This document shows, piece after piece, positions 19,831 through 31,961 of a stretch of DNA of 64,000 nucleotides. Every line of letters starts with the position of its first letter. Position 1 is the stretch's first letter. This DNA comes from Tritrichomonas musculus (taxonomy: Eukaryota; Parabasalia; Tritrichomonadida; Tritrichomonadidae), in NCBI GenBank assembly GCA_039105265.1, contig JAPFFF010000004.1, positions 4,526,001-4,590,000 on the forward strand. Direction: 5' to 3'. The translations under genes were made by a program, and so were the position numbers. The notes beneath the pieces were generated by a model. It was not told the DNA's origin, did not search any database, and saw nothing but the letters and a program-made list of their open reading frames with translations.

Positions 19831-21618
19831 TTACAAAGGAACATTTGTTAACTCATAAAAAGGATCACGTTTAGCATTTTCTATCTTTTTCTGTACACCT
19901 TGCTGATAAGCTTGTCTATATCGATTAACTGTTTCTTCATAACCTTCAGGAAGTGTTTGTTCAGACATCATTTGCTTTCTAATTTTCTTTTGATATTGTT
20001 TGAAACTCATCACGTTTGGTTTGAACGATGGCTCATCTGGCTTTTGGGTTAATTTTTTCTGTCTGTATTCATCAAGCTTTTGCTGAATATCTGGTGCCCA
20101 TTGCGGTTTCTGACCAAATTGTGGCCCAACATTAAGTTTCTTATTATGAATTTCTTCATCCAATTTTTTGATTTTTTCTGAACGCTTTTGAGCATTAATT
20201 TTTTCCCTTTCTTCAAAAGGAACATGAGCTAAATCGCATGATTCCAAAATTTCATGAGTTTTTTGTGATATACCTTCTGGAGGAAGCTCTTCTGATATAA
20301 TTGGCTTTTTTGGTTTTGGCTTGGGCCTTGGCTTAAGCTTTGATGGTGATGGTAATAATTGCTTTTTTGGTGGATTTGGATCACGTGCTTGAGATAGGCG
20401 AATTATTGTTTCTTTACTAATTTTTTTCTCTTCTTTGGGTGGCTCAGGCTTTTCTCTTCTATTTCTCTGTTTAATTTCTGATAGTTCAATTGTCATCCTT
20501 TGTCTTGCATAAACGTCAAATTTTGAATAACTTTTTTGTGTTGCTGATGATAAAAGAGATTCTTTTACATGAAAAGCATCATAAACCGTTTTCCCTTCAT
20601 TTTCAGTCATCCAACTTTCCATTATGGACTTAATTGCAGGATTTTTATACATTAATTCTTTGTTGTCAAGAATTCCAAGCTTACGAAGAGTACTATCTAG
20701 CTCTAATTCACTTAAAAATTCTTTTTTAGGGAATTCTGACTCAATGAATGATGTGAGTTGCTGCTCAGCAAGCTCGTTTGATTTTTTATTACTTTTTTCA
20801 GCTTTTCGAGCAGGAAAATTAATCTCTTCTTCTTCAAATTCTTTTCTGAGTTGTTCGCATTTTTTAACTTTATCTTGAGACATTTGATATAATCGATCAA
20901 ATGTTTGTGGGTTAGCTTGGGTCTTTGATCTTGGTGATTCTTCTTTTTCAGGAGAAGGCTTTGGTTGTGGTGCTTGCATCAAACGATTAATCATTTTTTT
21001 CATTTCTTTCTTTGAGATTTTTTTAGGTTTCTCTTTCTTTATTTTGGCCTCATTCTCTTTATTTAATTCGTTTCGAGTAACCAGAAGACGAGGTGGTATT
21101 TTATTTGTGTGGGCTTTCTTCTTTTTTTTACGAGGTGAGTTTTGTTCTAAATTATCATCATGATTTTCATTTTTACCATCTTTTTTATTGCATTCTTCTT
21201 CGCCTTCAAGAGGGATTTCCATTTGATTTTTAGAAATTTCAAGTTCAACTTGATCAATTAATTTATGAATAGGCAATCTTTCATCATCTTGTGATGAATA
21301 CTCATCTTCTTGGATAAAGTCATCGTTCGTCAAAGAAACATGATCTTGAATTTCGCTACATACTGAAGATTTTTTTGGTTCATTTTCTTCATCATTTTGA
21401 TTGATGTTCATTGGAATATCTTCTATTGAACTATATTGACTATCATCGTCATTAGGCGTATCTTTCTCACTTTGCATATTAGAATATGGAGATAATACTT
21501 TTTTGTTATTTAATAATTTAAAAACTTGAAGAGTTTCTTCTTCACCATCTTCTTGATATTCATCTTCGTCATCTGAATTAAATATAAAATTGCACTCAGA
21601 ATCAGAGGGGTCATCCAT
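19831..21618 (-). CDS. Charged, largely disordered protein of unknown function
   Basis: The protein has 595 residues. The first ~150 are very acidic (D/E/S-rich), followed by a basic K-rich stretch near 160-215 and an intrinsically disordered P/K/E-rich remainder with a KPRPKPKPKK run. A short element, TFDRLYQMSQDKVKK (near residue 240), resembles the 'RLY' repeats seen in flagellate cytoskeletal and axonemal proteins. The C-terminal ~60 residues are predicted helical. Charge segregation could suit either a nuclear or a cytoskeletal scaffold. No domain is recognised with confidence. The ATG at 21618 is the only sensible start. Confidence 0.8.
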   Translation of the reverse strand: MDDPSDSECNFIFNSDDEDEYQEDGEEETLQVFKLLNNKKVLSPYSNMQSEKDTPNDDDSQYSSIEDIPMNINQNDEENEPKKSSVCSEIQDHVSLTNDDFIQEDEYSSQDDERLPIHKLIDQVELEISKNQMEIPLEGEEECNKKDGKNENHDDNLEQNSPRKKKKKAHTNKIPPRLLVTRNELNKENEAKIKKEKPKKISKKEMKKMINRLMQAPQPKPSPEKEESPRSKTQANPQTFDRLYQMSQDKVKKCEQLRKEFEEEEINFPARKAEKSNKKSNELAEQQLTSFIESEFPKKEFLSELELDSTLRKLGILDNKELMYKNPAIKSIMESWMTENEGKTVYDAFHVKESLLSSATQKSYSKFDVYARQRMTIELSEIKQRNRREKPEPPKEEKKISKETIIRLSQARDPNPPKKQLLPSPSKLKPRPKPKPKKPIISEELPPEGISQKTHEILESCDLAHVPFEEREKINAQKRSEKIKKLDEEIHNKKLNVGPQFGQKPQWAPDIQQKLDEYRQKKLTQKPDEPSFKPNVMSFKQYQKKIRKQMMSEQTLPEGYEETVNRYRQAYQQGVQKKIENAKRDPFYELTNVPL

Positions 21619-22162
21619 ATCTAAGTAGATTTTGTAATAGTAAACGTACTCTGTTGAATTACATAAAATATTTGATGAGTGTCAAACAGCTTCAACCAAA
21701 AACAAATGCACCATTTAGGAAAAATTGCTATATTTCAAACAAAATTAATATATTTGTAATATAGTTTTTTGATATCATAAAAATTGATAAAAATATTTTT
21801 ATCATTCTTTTTTTTTTTTTTGAAATATTTTACATAATATTGCATTACATCCTATTTTTTGGAATCCAAATTGGATTAAATCATATCCAATTATGAATCG
21901 AAAAAAATGTTTTAATTGCTAAAAAAAGAATCATTTGCAATCTTATGCTGATAATCAAGAAAAAATCATTGAGGTATACTTTGGTATATGAGAAAATGTA
22001 GAATTTATTACGTTTTTAAAACGAAAATGTCATTAATATATCAAGAAAAAGTGGACATCACATAACTTTTTAATCTCAATATTTTGATAAGACATTCAAA
22101 ATTTGAATATAGTTGTCAAAAATTCTGATAGATAAATAAAAAGAATTGAAAAAAAAAAAAAA

Positions 22163-22414
22163 TAAAGAGTTTCAAATGAAGGTATTTCTATTCTAAAGCT
22201 ATTTTTTTGATTTTTATCTTTGTTTTTTCTTATGCTGGCCATAGATAAGCATTTGATTTGGCATCAAAGAGATTTCCAGCATGCTTTACTATGATAAATA
22301 AATATAAAGTATTGAAAAGAAAATTTTATTAAAGAGTTTCAAATGAAGGTATTTCGATTCTAAAGCTATTTTTTTGATTTTTATCTTTGTTTTTTCTTAT
22401 GCTGGTCATAGATA
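22163..22414. repeat. 85-bp direct duplication, 167-bp period
   Basis: Positions 22163-22247 and 22330-22414 are the same 85-bp sequence with two substitutions. Each copy encodes the same hydrophobic segment (AIFLIFIFVFSYAGH) in one frame, as if the 5' end of a secreted-protein gene had been duplicated. Confidence 0.75.
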
Positions 22415-22576
22415 TTATTCTGAATTTGATATCCTCGGACTTTTGAACAGAAACGAACATTAAAACCAGCAACTTTGACGTGTGGACTTGCAGCATATCT
22501 TACTGGTGTTATTGTAAAGGTCACTTTTCATCTTATAGATGAACCTTATCACGGAACGGAAAATAGAGATAACTAA
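22362..22576 (+). pseudogene. Relic of a signal-peptide-bearing protein gene
   Basis: One frame reads KAIFLIFIFVFSYAGHRYYS... to a stop at 22463. An overlapping frame then reads KPATLTCGLAAYLTG... to a stop at 22576. Both have coding-like composition unlike the surrounding AT-rich DNA. The start has no usable ATG in frame. The family is not recognised. It is probably a broken host secreted or membrane protein. Confidence 0.35.
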
Positions 22577-23015
22577 AATTTGGGTCTGTTCAGAACTACA
22601 AGGTTCTAAAATCTGTATAGTTAGATTTTGAGATTCAGGATCTAAACTGTTGAAGCAGTTTTCGTGTGATTAATCTTTTTGCGAAATATTATTCAATTAA
22701 CAATTAATATTTCAATTAAAAACTTTCAGATATTTCAGACATTTAAAATAGCAATATATGCTCAAATTTTATTTATATCAATATATATCTTTATTATAAT
22801 ATATTATTTTTTATATTTTGCTTTTAATTATATATTTTCATTACGTTTTTCAAAATTAAATAAGATAGATATGCTTACTTCGGTCATTAAATATAATTAT
22901 ATTTGAATAAATTCTTTATAAAATATTTGAATAATCTCTATCAATGTATTTTGGTAACACGATGCCAACTTCTTTTTTTCTGAGAATTTTATTTTAATTT
23001 ATGTGTGTTGAAACT

Positions 23016-25851
23016 AGACCTTGTAAGGGGTACCCGATTTACCTTTTTGCCATCGGGTCAAAAATTTTAGGTATATTTTGACCAGGGGTCGCAAATTACC
23101 GCTTACCCAAAGCGGTTTTTGACCCGAAATTTTTAAAATACTTTTATCTTTGCATATTGAATAAAGTATTATATAAAAAATAATTAAATAATTACATTAG
23201 GCAATATTTAATCTTTTTTAATGAAAATTTTTACTTTTTTTTTTTTAATTATAAAAATGCTTATACCAATTTCTTGAAAAATTGGATTTTGAAATCACTT
23301 TCCTGTAAATTTTATTTGCAAAATATTTACTTATATCATAAATCATTCTTCTTATACATTATTTTATTTTTGCAAAAATAATTTATTCATAGTCTTTCAT
23401 TTTCACTTGATTTAATGCTTAATTAACTTATAAAAATGATAAAAAGTATTGATTAATTTATAAGTAATTGTTTTATGCATTATTTATAAATCTGAATATT
23501 ATTATGATATTATTATGCTCGTTCAATTTAGTTATTCCAGTATTTTATAATTTAATGATGTTGATTGACACGCTATATAAAAAATTATATAGCGGACTGG
23601 TCCTTCAGAACCAGTGTGATAAACATATTCTGATTTAGTTTACACGATCGGGGTGCGGTGCATAGTTCACATTCGCCCTCCGCCAACAGAAAATTATTTA
23701 ATACAATAGCAATGCTAAATACATTTTTATATTTTATTTTTATTTATTATTTAAAAAATGTAATAGATATATATTAATGAAAATATTTTTTATTTCAAAT
23801 CAATTAAGAATTCCTTAATTATCGAATTTTGATTAAACTTTATGATTGTAATATGACATATTTAATGCATATTTCTATTATTTTAATTGATTTGATAAAA
23901 GAATAATTTTTGGTTAACTAAATTATTTTTTAATAATTAACCAATTAATACGTTATAACTTTTTGATAACTTTTTTATATTCTTTTATTTGTTTAATTTT
24001 ACATCATTATAATAATTATCTTTAAGAGCTATGTAGCAATTTATATAATATATTAGTTTTATTATTCAAAATTTAATTGCAGAGATATTGATATCAAAAA
24101 CATTTTTATTCAATTTTTCAATTCAAAAGTTTCAAATGAATTATTTCGTGAATTGTGTGATTTAATTATTTCAATCGCGATTTTAACATGGAATAATCAA
24201 ACAATTTTAGAATATATTAGTAAATCTCAAAATTTAATCTCCTCAATGCAATTTGAAAAAAAAGAATTTTTATATAGAATTATGAAAAGAAAAATTAAAT
24301 CGAATATTCTTTTTTTTTAGTATTTGATACTAAGTCCCTAGCATTTATAGGGGACATTGATTTTAATCAATCAATAATTATGAAAATTCAAGATTATTTT
24401 ACTTGCAATGACATTTCTAATTCTTATTTTTCTATTGATGAATTTTTTGATTATATTAACTTAAAAAACAATAAAAATCTTGATTCATAATAAATGAATA
24501 AAAAATTTTTAAAATTTCTATTGAAAAAGTTTGTATTTTTGAATAAATTATATTTTCAATTTTTAGAATAATAATAAATTATTTAAAAAAATTTTGAAAA
24601 TAAAAAGATATTTAAGAAATTGTAAATATAATTTAAATGAATTTTGTAGAGAAAATGACGTTAAATCAAATGGTTGATGTTTCAAAAAGTTTAATGAATT
24701 TTTAAAATAATAAGTATAAATCTGTATCTACTCTGATTAAATATTTTATTATTTAATCGTTTCATAATTTATATATATAAAATAAATATTTTATAAATAT
24801 ATATAGATTTATATTAATATTATAATAGTTGAGTAATAATATATATTTGATTCATAATATTGTATGAATATTAATGTATTCAATTAATACCTAAATTGTG
24901 AACAAATACTTTAAAATATTCAATATAACCAAAAAATTAAAAAAAATTATTGAATTCAAAAAATAAGTAAGTTAATTGAAATTTTTTCATAAAAAAAATA
25001 TTAATTTCTTAATAAATATTTGGTCTCACCTAAAATATACATATTATTTTGATATTACACAAACGAATAATAATTTATTTTGTATATATATACTCTAGTG
25101 TTACATAATTAAAAAAACAAGAAAAATAAATAAAATTTTAAGATTTTTCCTCCCAATGTTCTTGTTATATGCATCCATTTGTTAAATATAACAAATGCCG
25201 TTATATCAAAAAAACTTATCTGAAAATAAAATATTTAAAAAAAGTTAATATTTTAAAATATACACTTTTTTTTACGATAATCAATAAGTAATAGACATCC
25301 AAAATACTTTTTGTACGCTGTCACTTTTTTAGGATAGTTTTTTGATAATTTTTTTTTGAAATGATACTTTTTCCGCACCTAAATTATTACTAATTTTTTT
25401 GCTTCTTTTTCATTAAAGTTTAAAGCACTTTTTCAATATGAAATATGATATCGAATAAAAATGAGGATATATTAGTTTTGTTCTAATCAAAAAATATATC
25501 AGATTTTACAGCCCTAAGCTTCATGTTTTTGCTTTTGAAAGAAAAAATATTGAAAATAATTTCTAATTATTGCTTTTGCCTTTACTTGCGTAAAATTTAA
25601 ACTATACCTGCAATTTTTATATCACAAGTCATTATATAAAAAAAATAAATTAGGAAAGCAAAATTTACTTTTAAAAAATATACCATTTAATATTAAATAG
25701 CATATAATACATAATTTTAAAAGAATTAATACTAAAAACAAAAGAGAAACAGAAGGGTCAAACACGAACTCTTCACTTTTTTTTTGGGTAGTGACCCGAA
25801 AAAAAAAAATGTGGTCGGGTTAATTTTTTGAGGTTACCTTTCGAAGGTTTA
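23016..25851. mobile_element. Candidate Mutator-like element with 9-bp target duplication
   Basis: The exact 9-bp direct repeat GTTGAAACT flanks the element at 23007-23015 and 25852-25860. The termini are imperfect inverted repeats: AGACCTTGTAAGGGGTACC against the complement of the right end, (T)AAACCTTCGAAAGGTAACC, with further shared CGGGTCA blocks inside. A 9-bp duplication is the signature of the Mutator/MULE superfamily. Length is 2,836 bp. No transposase is recognised; the only coding-like tract is at 24057-24490. A GC-rich island near 23640-23690 and a small hairpin at 23571-23594 are unexplained. Confidence 0.5.
24057..24490 (+). pseudogene. Coding-like tract without a start codon, inside the Mutator-like element
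   Basis: A frame ending at the stop at 24320 reads DIDIKNIFIQFFNSKVSNEL and on for 78 residues with natural amino-acid variety. A different frame then continues FDTKSLAFIGDIDFNQS... to a stop at 24490. Neither has a usable ATG at its head. The sequence lacks the homopolymer bias of its surroundings. It may be the relic of the element's own protein or of a captured host gene. Confidence 0.4.
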
Positions 25852-26450
25852 GTTGAAACTGAAGCTTTTTTTATATTGGCCAAAATATATATTTTTTATG
25901 TATTTTTTTATTATTATTTCAAATGAATATTAATGTTTTTTAAATTTATTTATATACTTTTACTGGATATTTGAAAAGATATATTAATTTTTAATAAATA
26001 GGACTATTCTGAAAAAAAAAAAAAAAAAACACGTTATATTTTTCAAAAAAAAAATTTATTTGATAAAATAAAGATTTTATGTTATTAACTGGAAATAATT
26101 ATATGTTGTTTTATTTTTATATTAATATATATTATATTATAATATATTAAAAATATTATTTTGAATTATCTATTTATTTACTAAAATATAAATAATTATT
26201 TAATTTTTTTTTTTGAATTTAAATTTCATATTTGAATGTTTTTGAAGATTATTTTTTGAAATAAAGATGTGATATATTATATTGAAAAAAAATTCAACAT
26301 GAAATTGTTTTTTCTCAGGTAATATTAATCATTTTTTTATATTAATCTTTATATTATGTTTATATTTATATTAATATATTTATATGCTATGGACATATGT
26401 ATATACTCCATTAATCTTTAAATAATTCAAAAAAAAAAATGAAAGAGTTA

Positions 26451-27914
26451 TAGTTGGTGGACATAATTCTGTTTTGGAGACATAATTATGTTTTCACATC
26501 ATTTCTATATATTCAAATTGGACTTTTAAAAAAACAATTGTAGAACAATTAATATCATATTGGATACATTCTATTCCCCGATTTTCATTCACTTTTATCA
26601 AACTAAATTTGATCATAAATATGATATCGAATTTTTAATTTCTGAATATTTTTTTATTATTTAAAAAAAATTATAATTTACTTTTCATCTATAATTAAAA
26701 TGTATCATTATTATTTATTGAAATAAAATAGATAATTAGAAAAAATGGTTTCATTTTCATTTCACTACTCAAAAAACTCATTTCATATCACATTTCATGC
26801 TTTTACCATAAAAAAAAGGTTGTTTTAATTTGCTCTAACATAGTTATTATTTTAGAATATAATGTATATATTATATTTTAGAAAAAAATTTATTGAAATA
26901 ATAATTATATAAAAAGAAAAAGTGTTTTCAAAATATGACAAAAATCATTCATACAAAATTACTAATTTTGAAAAATGAGTTTATTTTATTTCAAATTAGA
27001 TGCAGTATTAATCATATATATGATGCATATAATATATTAAATATAATAATATGGTTGAAAAAGAATCAATCTTGGAAAAATTTCATTTTTCTTTTTTTCA
27101 TTCAAAATCATTCATAAATCACTCATGCATAATTGATATGATTTCAGAATTACATTATTTGATAACACATACAATGAAATATATTATTAATCCTCTAAAA
27201 ATCATTGTTGCCCATCAAGATTTCAGGTTTTTCTAAGAAATATACAAATTTCACTTTTTTATTTTTTCTATTATAATAGCATTAAAAATAGCAATTAATC
27301 AATAAATATTAGGTAAGTATAGAAGAACTATTAAATAAATGAAAATAATTTCTCAATGTCTAAAATTGAAAGTCTTTTTAAGTTATTTCAGAAGTTACTC
27401 TTTTTCATCAAGGTAATAGATCTTGAGTAGAACCGCCAATTTTATTCTTTCAATATCATTATACTATTTGCATTATATCAAATATTTAAATAAAAATTTA
27501 AAAGTTTTTATTTTTTATTGGAAAAAAACAAAAAAGTGATATGATTTTTAACTTTATTTTGTGCCTCAAAATTTTCTTATATGAAAGTTTTTAGATATCA
27601 ATTATCTGACAAAATTATATCATTACTGATTATGAATTAATGATATTATTATTAAATCCCAAGTTTCAATTATTGAGAAAAAAATAAGCATTTTGACTTT
27701 TTTTTACATTAATGGCAAAATTTCATATAAATCACAAATATAATAGCTCATTTAATTAAATAATGATGTACATAAAATACATTAATAAAGTATATAATAT
27801 TATCAAATTATCTTTAAAAAGTATTGAGAAAAATGTGTTTTATTTTTGTGTACCATTCAAAAAGTTGAGCAAACATGATTATGTCCCAAAAACATAATTA
27901 TGTCCACCAACTAT
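26451..27914. mobile_element. 1.46-kb element with ~45-bp terminal inverted repeats
   Basis: The left end TAGTTGGTGGACATAATT (from 26451) and the right end, ending in AATTATGTCCACCAACTA at 27914, are inverted repeats. Similarity continues for ~45 bp and includes two ACATAAT(T/C)ATGT-like palindromic blocks per end. TA dinucleotides flank both ends, as for Tc1/mariner-type insertion. The interior has only short AT-biased frames, so it is probably non-autonomous. Confidence 0.6.
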
Positions 27915-30900
27915 ATATGATTATTTTTTGAATGTTAAAAATCATATGACAAATTGAAAAAAAAGTGATATAATTGCTTAAAGTGATATGATGCATTCTA
28001 TAACCCAAAAATGATATGTACTTTATATTTTATTGATAATATTTAATCAAAAACATAAAGATAATTAAAGGCTTATTGAAAAGATTAATAGGTTTTATAA
28101 TTAGATATTTCAAAATGTCAAATGATTATATTTTCTATAATATTTCTCCTTTTTCGACTATAGAAAAATTGTTTTTTCTATAAATATTCTTATTTTTAAA
28201 ATAAAAATGTAATTACCAGTATAAAGCATTTTCAATAATATAAAATATAATATAATAATAGTAAAAGCTATATTAAATGTAGTATTTTTATAAATATGCA
28301 AGAAAAAATAATTTATAATTTTCAATAGTCTAAAAATATCTCCTATTGAAAATAGTACATTAATTTATTTCATATATATCCAAATAGATATGTAATTAAA
28401 TAGATTTATAATTTTATATATATATTTATGACAATATACTATATGCTTAAATATTTAAAATAAAGAATATATCTTTTCAGATATCTTCCTGGCTTTGTTT
28501 TTATAAAAGTGATATAATGATATGATATGTTATATGATTAGTTAATATATAAAATCTCAAGACGAATCTAAAAATATTTATATTTTAAATATACTAGAGA
28601 TGAAAATAAATCTATATATTAATTTTTAATCTTCACTTTTTGGGGTATTTAAAAAAATATTTATATAATCATATTTCAAAAAACTAAAAACATATATATC
28701 TTAAAATAAAAGCTAATATCCCAAATATAAAATTGTTAAAACATCTTTAAATAAGATATAATAAGATAATATTCAAAAATGAGCCAAATATCACCAATAT
28801 TTATTAATCAACTTGAAGTCCCAAAACGCCAAATTATTTATGTTTTAATATTGATGCATGTTTAATAAAAAAGTAAATAGCAATAAAAATGTAATATTGT
28901 CTCTATTTAATAAAATAAAATAAAAGTTTTCTTCTAAAAAATACGTTATTTTTGAGTTTCTACACACATTTTAATTTTGAATTCCTTATCAAAATATTGA
29001 GACAAAAAAGTTAAGTGATGGTCACTTTATCTTGACGATGTCCACTTTTTCTTGATACCCTATTAAAATAACCATTTTTTTCAATTAGTATTAATTATTC
29101 TAATTATGCATATTATTAAAAATAGTTTAATTGATTAGAATTGTAAATAATATTAATATTCAAAAATGAGCCAAATATTTTTTCTTCTTTTCAATTAATT
29201 CAATTAATTCAAAGAATCCAAATATTCAAATTATTCAATGAGATTGAATGACCATATTTCAATTAAATTCAAAGAATTTCACTAATTTTGTCCATATTCT
29301 CTTTATCTGCAAAACAATTCAATTTTTTTGTCTTTCGATAATGATAATCGCATGAAATGATTATTTTAAATCTCATTTTTATTATATCAAAGTTATTTAA
29401 ACCAAAAAGCTGCAGATATATGGTAAAACCAATAAAAAATTCTGATCCTGATATTTTTTGCTTTGTTGATTGTAAAAATTAGTACTGCAAATTATATTCG
29501 CTTTATGAAAGTTATTATTTCAAATAATGTAAAAATCAAATCTTTATATGATTTATGTTTACAATGATATACAAAATAGCAATATCATCATTTAATATCA
29601 GTATATACTTATACATCCAATTAAATAACTAATGAATGAATATGAACAAATACTATTTTCATTTAATAATCCAATATGGCTTGCAAAAATAGTAAAAAAT
29701 ATCGTTTATTATGGTCATAATTAAAAATGCATGATTTTGATGATTCAATTATATTTTTTATAAAAAAAAAAATATAAATAATTTTTTTACTAATTTTATT
29801 CAAATTAACAATTCCTATCAATTTAATTTGAAGAAAAATCAAGTTAAATTAGTAATTTATTCCAACCATTCTTGATAATTCATATCACTTTAAATTCCAA
29901 AACTAAATTTGAATTCAAAAATTGAATTTATAAATATCTTTTTAATTGAAAAAAATTCAAATGAATTGAAAATTGATAGAAAAAAGCAACTATATGATGG
30001 ATATAAAAAAACCGATTTATTGAAACTTAAAAAGTAAAAAAACATCTTATCAAAACATAAAATTTGGTTTATTTAATAAATAAAAGAATATAAGGATTAT
30101 GAAATAATCATTATCGTTAATTTGATTATTATTCATCGAATATTGAAAACTATAATTGAAAAAATTAGGAAAATATATGCAAATAAACATTTTATATTCA
30201 GGAAATTGCATCTTGGCATTCATATTATGGTATTAGAAAACACCCAGAATATATTATTTCTTTTTTTATTAAAAAATGTAAACTTTTATTTTGTCTCCAA
30301 AAATGATACTCCTATATATATTATATATTATTCATATATTACTTCGTAACATTGAAAATATTAATTCAAATTTATGGATTTTTAGTATTCATAAAAAATG
30401 TAAATATGGTCATATATTGGTATTTTAACGAATTATATGGATTTAAATATATTATATATAGTACATATTTTATTTAATATATAAATAATAATATATATCA
30501 AAAAATAATAAGTTATTATCTAGAAAAAGATATTTTCATACATTATTTTGAAAAAAAAATTCATTTTCAAAATTAATTAATTCTTAAATTAAACAAATTG
30601 AAAATCTTGAAAAAATGAATAATCACAACTTGGGAAAAACGTGATGTAAAAATATTCTTATTATCGTTATTTGGCATATGAAACAAAAAAAAGGAAAAAT
30701 AATATCATTCAAATTTTGTTAAATAAGATGAAATGATTTTCAATCCCAAAAAAATGATAATAGCATTCAAAAAAAAAAAGGTATTTTCCTGATGAATGAA
30801 TTCATATTTATTTTATTATTTATATATAATATTTGACAAAGGGAAAAATGTAAGAAATTGAGAACACTAATTCAAAAATCTTTAATTTATTAATTGTACT

Positions 30901-31214
30901 TATGGTCGGATAAAATTTTATATGCTTTTTTGAAATAAGTAAACATTTATACATATTATAAAAAATAATATAATATATAAATGCATTAGCAAAAACATAA
31001 AAATAGTAAATAAAATGTTTATATCAAATAATAAACAAGATAAATGTATATTTTTATGTATTCTGGGGATTTTAATTTTTAACATATAGTTCTGAAATCT
31101 TTTTGTGAAAATTTCTGATATTTATCATACTCAAATAAAAATAATTTGTGAGAAAAATCTAACAAATATGGAATTATTTTTGTAAAATTATTATATTGAA
31201 AAGTATTTTGATTT

Positions 31215-31961
31215 ATGACGAGAGTTTTAAAGAAGAGCATTCAAAAGAAGAAAGATAAGCGAATCCCTCATGAATTAAAACCTACCGAAAGACAGCAATT
31301 TGGTACATTTATCCAAAGAGTAATTAGGCAATTAGAAATATCAAAAAATAAACCAGTTAGATTTAATGATATTGCTGACTGTGACAAAAGAAGGCAGAGT
31401 GATCTTTATAATATTCTCAATGCACTAGATGTTTTTGGATATATCAGTGATAAATTAATAATTTGGAAAGGTTTTGATGCCGCCACGTCGGCTTTTGTTC
31501 GATACGGTATTCAAAATGAGATTACATCACAGAAAAAAGGAATAATTGATATATTTAGAGTTGGACCTTCGCCATCACTTTCAATATTAGTTGTTAAATT
31601 TATATGTTTATTTATTTATCTAGGAACAGATTCTTTAAATATAAGAGATGTCGTGAATCTATTTTCAGATTCGGCTGAGCAAGCAAAAAAGGTGCTAAGA
31701 CGATTATATCTTGTTGTTTTTGTATTAGAGCACGCTGGAATTATTGAGCATGGGAACGCTTACTCACTTTACACATTGAAAATGCCACTTGACGTTATTA
31801 TTAATACTATATTTCAAGAAACATCGAGACTTTCAATGTTTCCTGACGGTTCTATAGAATCTTTATTAAGCAGATTAGATGGTGTCTACGTTAAAAATTT
31901 ACACAGAAGAAGAATGGAATTATTTAATCAGGCTGCTCATCGGTTTGAAGTTATAGAATAG
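31215..31961 (+). CDS. E2F-like protein with tandem winged-helix domains
   Basis: The protein has 248 residues. A basic N-terminus precedes a first winged helix (~25-86) with the E2F/DP recognition-helix pattern RRQSDLYNILNALDVFGYI followed by LIIWKGF. A second, weaker winged helix lies at ~118-190, where VLRRLYLVVFVLEHAGIIE occupies the recognition-helix position. Two DNA-binding domains without dimerisation or transactivation regions is the arrangement of atypical E2F7/E2F8/DEL repressors. Such proteins bind TTSSCGC-type sites in cell-cycle promoters. The first domain is convincing; calling the second a true DNA-binding domain is inference. Confidence 0.6.
   Translation: MTRVLKKSIQKKKDKRIPHELKPTERQQFGTFIQRVIRQLEISKNKPVRFNDIADCDKRRQSDLYNILNALDVFGYISDKLIIWKGFDAATSAFVRYGIQNEITSQKKGIIDIFRVGPSPSLSILVVKFICLFIYLGTDSLNIRDVVNLFSDSAEQAKKVLRRLYLVVFVLEHAGIIEHGNAYSLYTLKMPLDVIINTIFQETSRLSMFPDGSIESLLSRLDGVYVKNLHRRRMELFNQAAHRFEVIE

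Larger units (their letters stand above)
22039..29057. repeat. Distant inverted repeat pair, possible TIRs of an outer element
   Basis: TATCAAGAAAAAGTGGACATC...CTCAATATTTTGATAAG at 22039-22103 recurs as its reverse complement at 28973-29057. The right arm has about 20 extra bases. These could be the ends of one ~7-kb element swollen by the two insertions between them (about 2.7 kb without them), or two unrelated copies facing each other. No target duplication was identified. Confidence 0.5.
21619..31214. other. 9.6-kb gene desert of nested repeats
   Basis: No full-length gene is visible. The region is exceptionally A+T-rich with many homopolymers. It holds the inverted pair 22039-22103/28973-29057, an 85-bp duplication, a coding relic at 22362-22576, a Mutator-like candidate at 23016-25851 and a TIR element at 26451-27914. 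A short direct repeat (CAAAAATGAGCCAAATAT) lies near 28777 and 29160. From 29058 to 31214 I see nothing beyond AT-rich sequence and short chance frames. Confidence 0.7.

Noticed and set aside
22679-22906. 75-codon frame in the gene desert
   Set aside because: I/F/Y/N-biased composition typical of AT-rich spacer; no initiator or homology cue.
23571-23700. Possible tRNA or snRNA
   Set aside because: No A/B boxes, cloverleaf or snRNA signature could be fitted; kept only as a low-score observation.
26935-27236. Two overlapping ~60-codon frames
   Set aside because: AT-biased chance frames inside a TIR element.
30122-30349. 75-codon frame
   Set aside because: Composition follows the local AT bias and no family features are seen.
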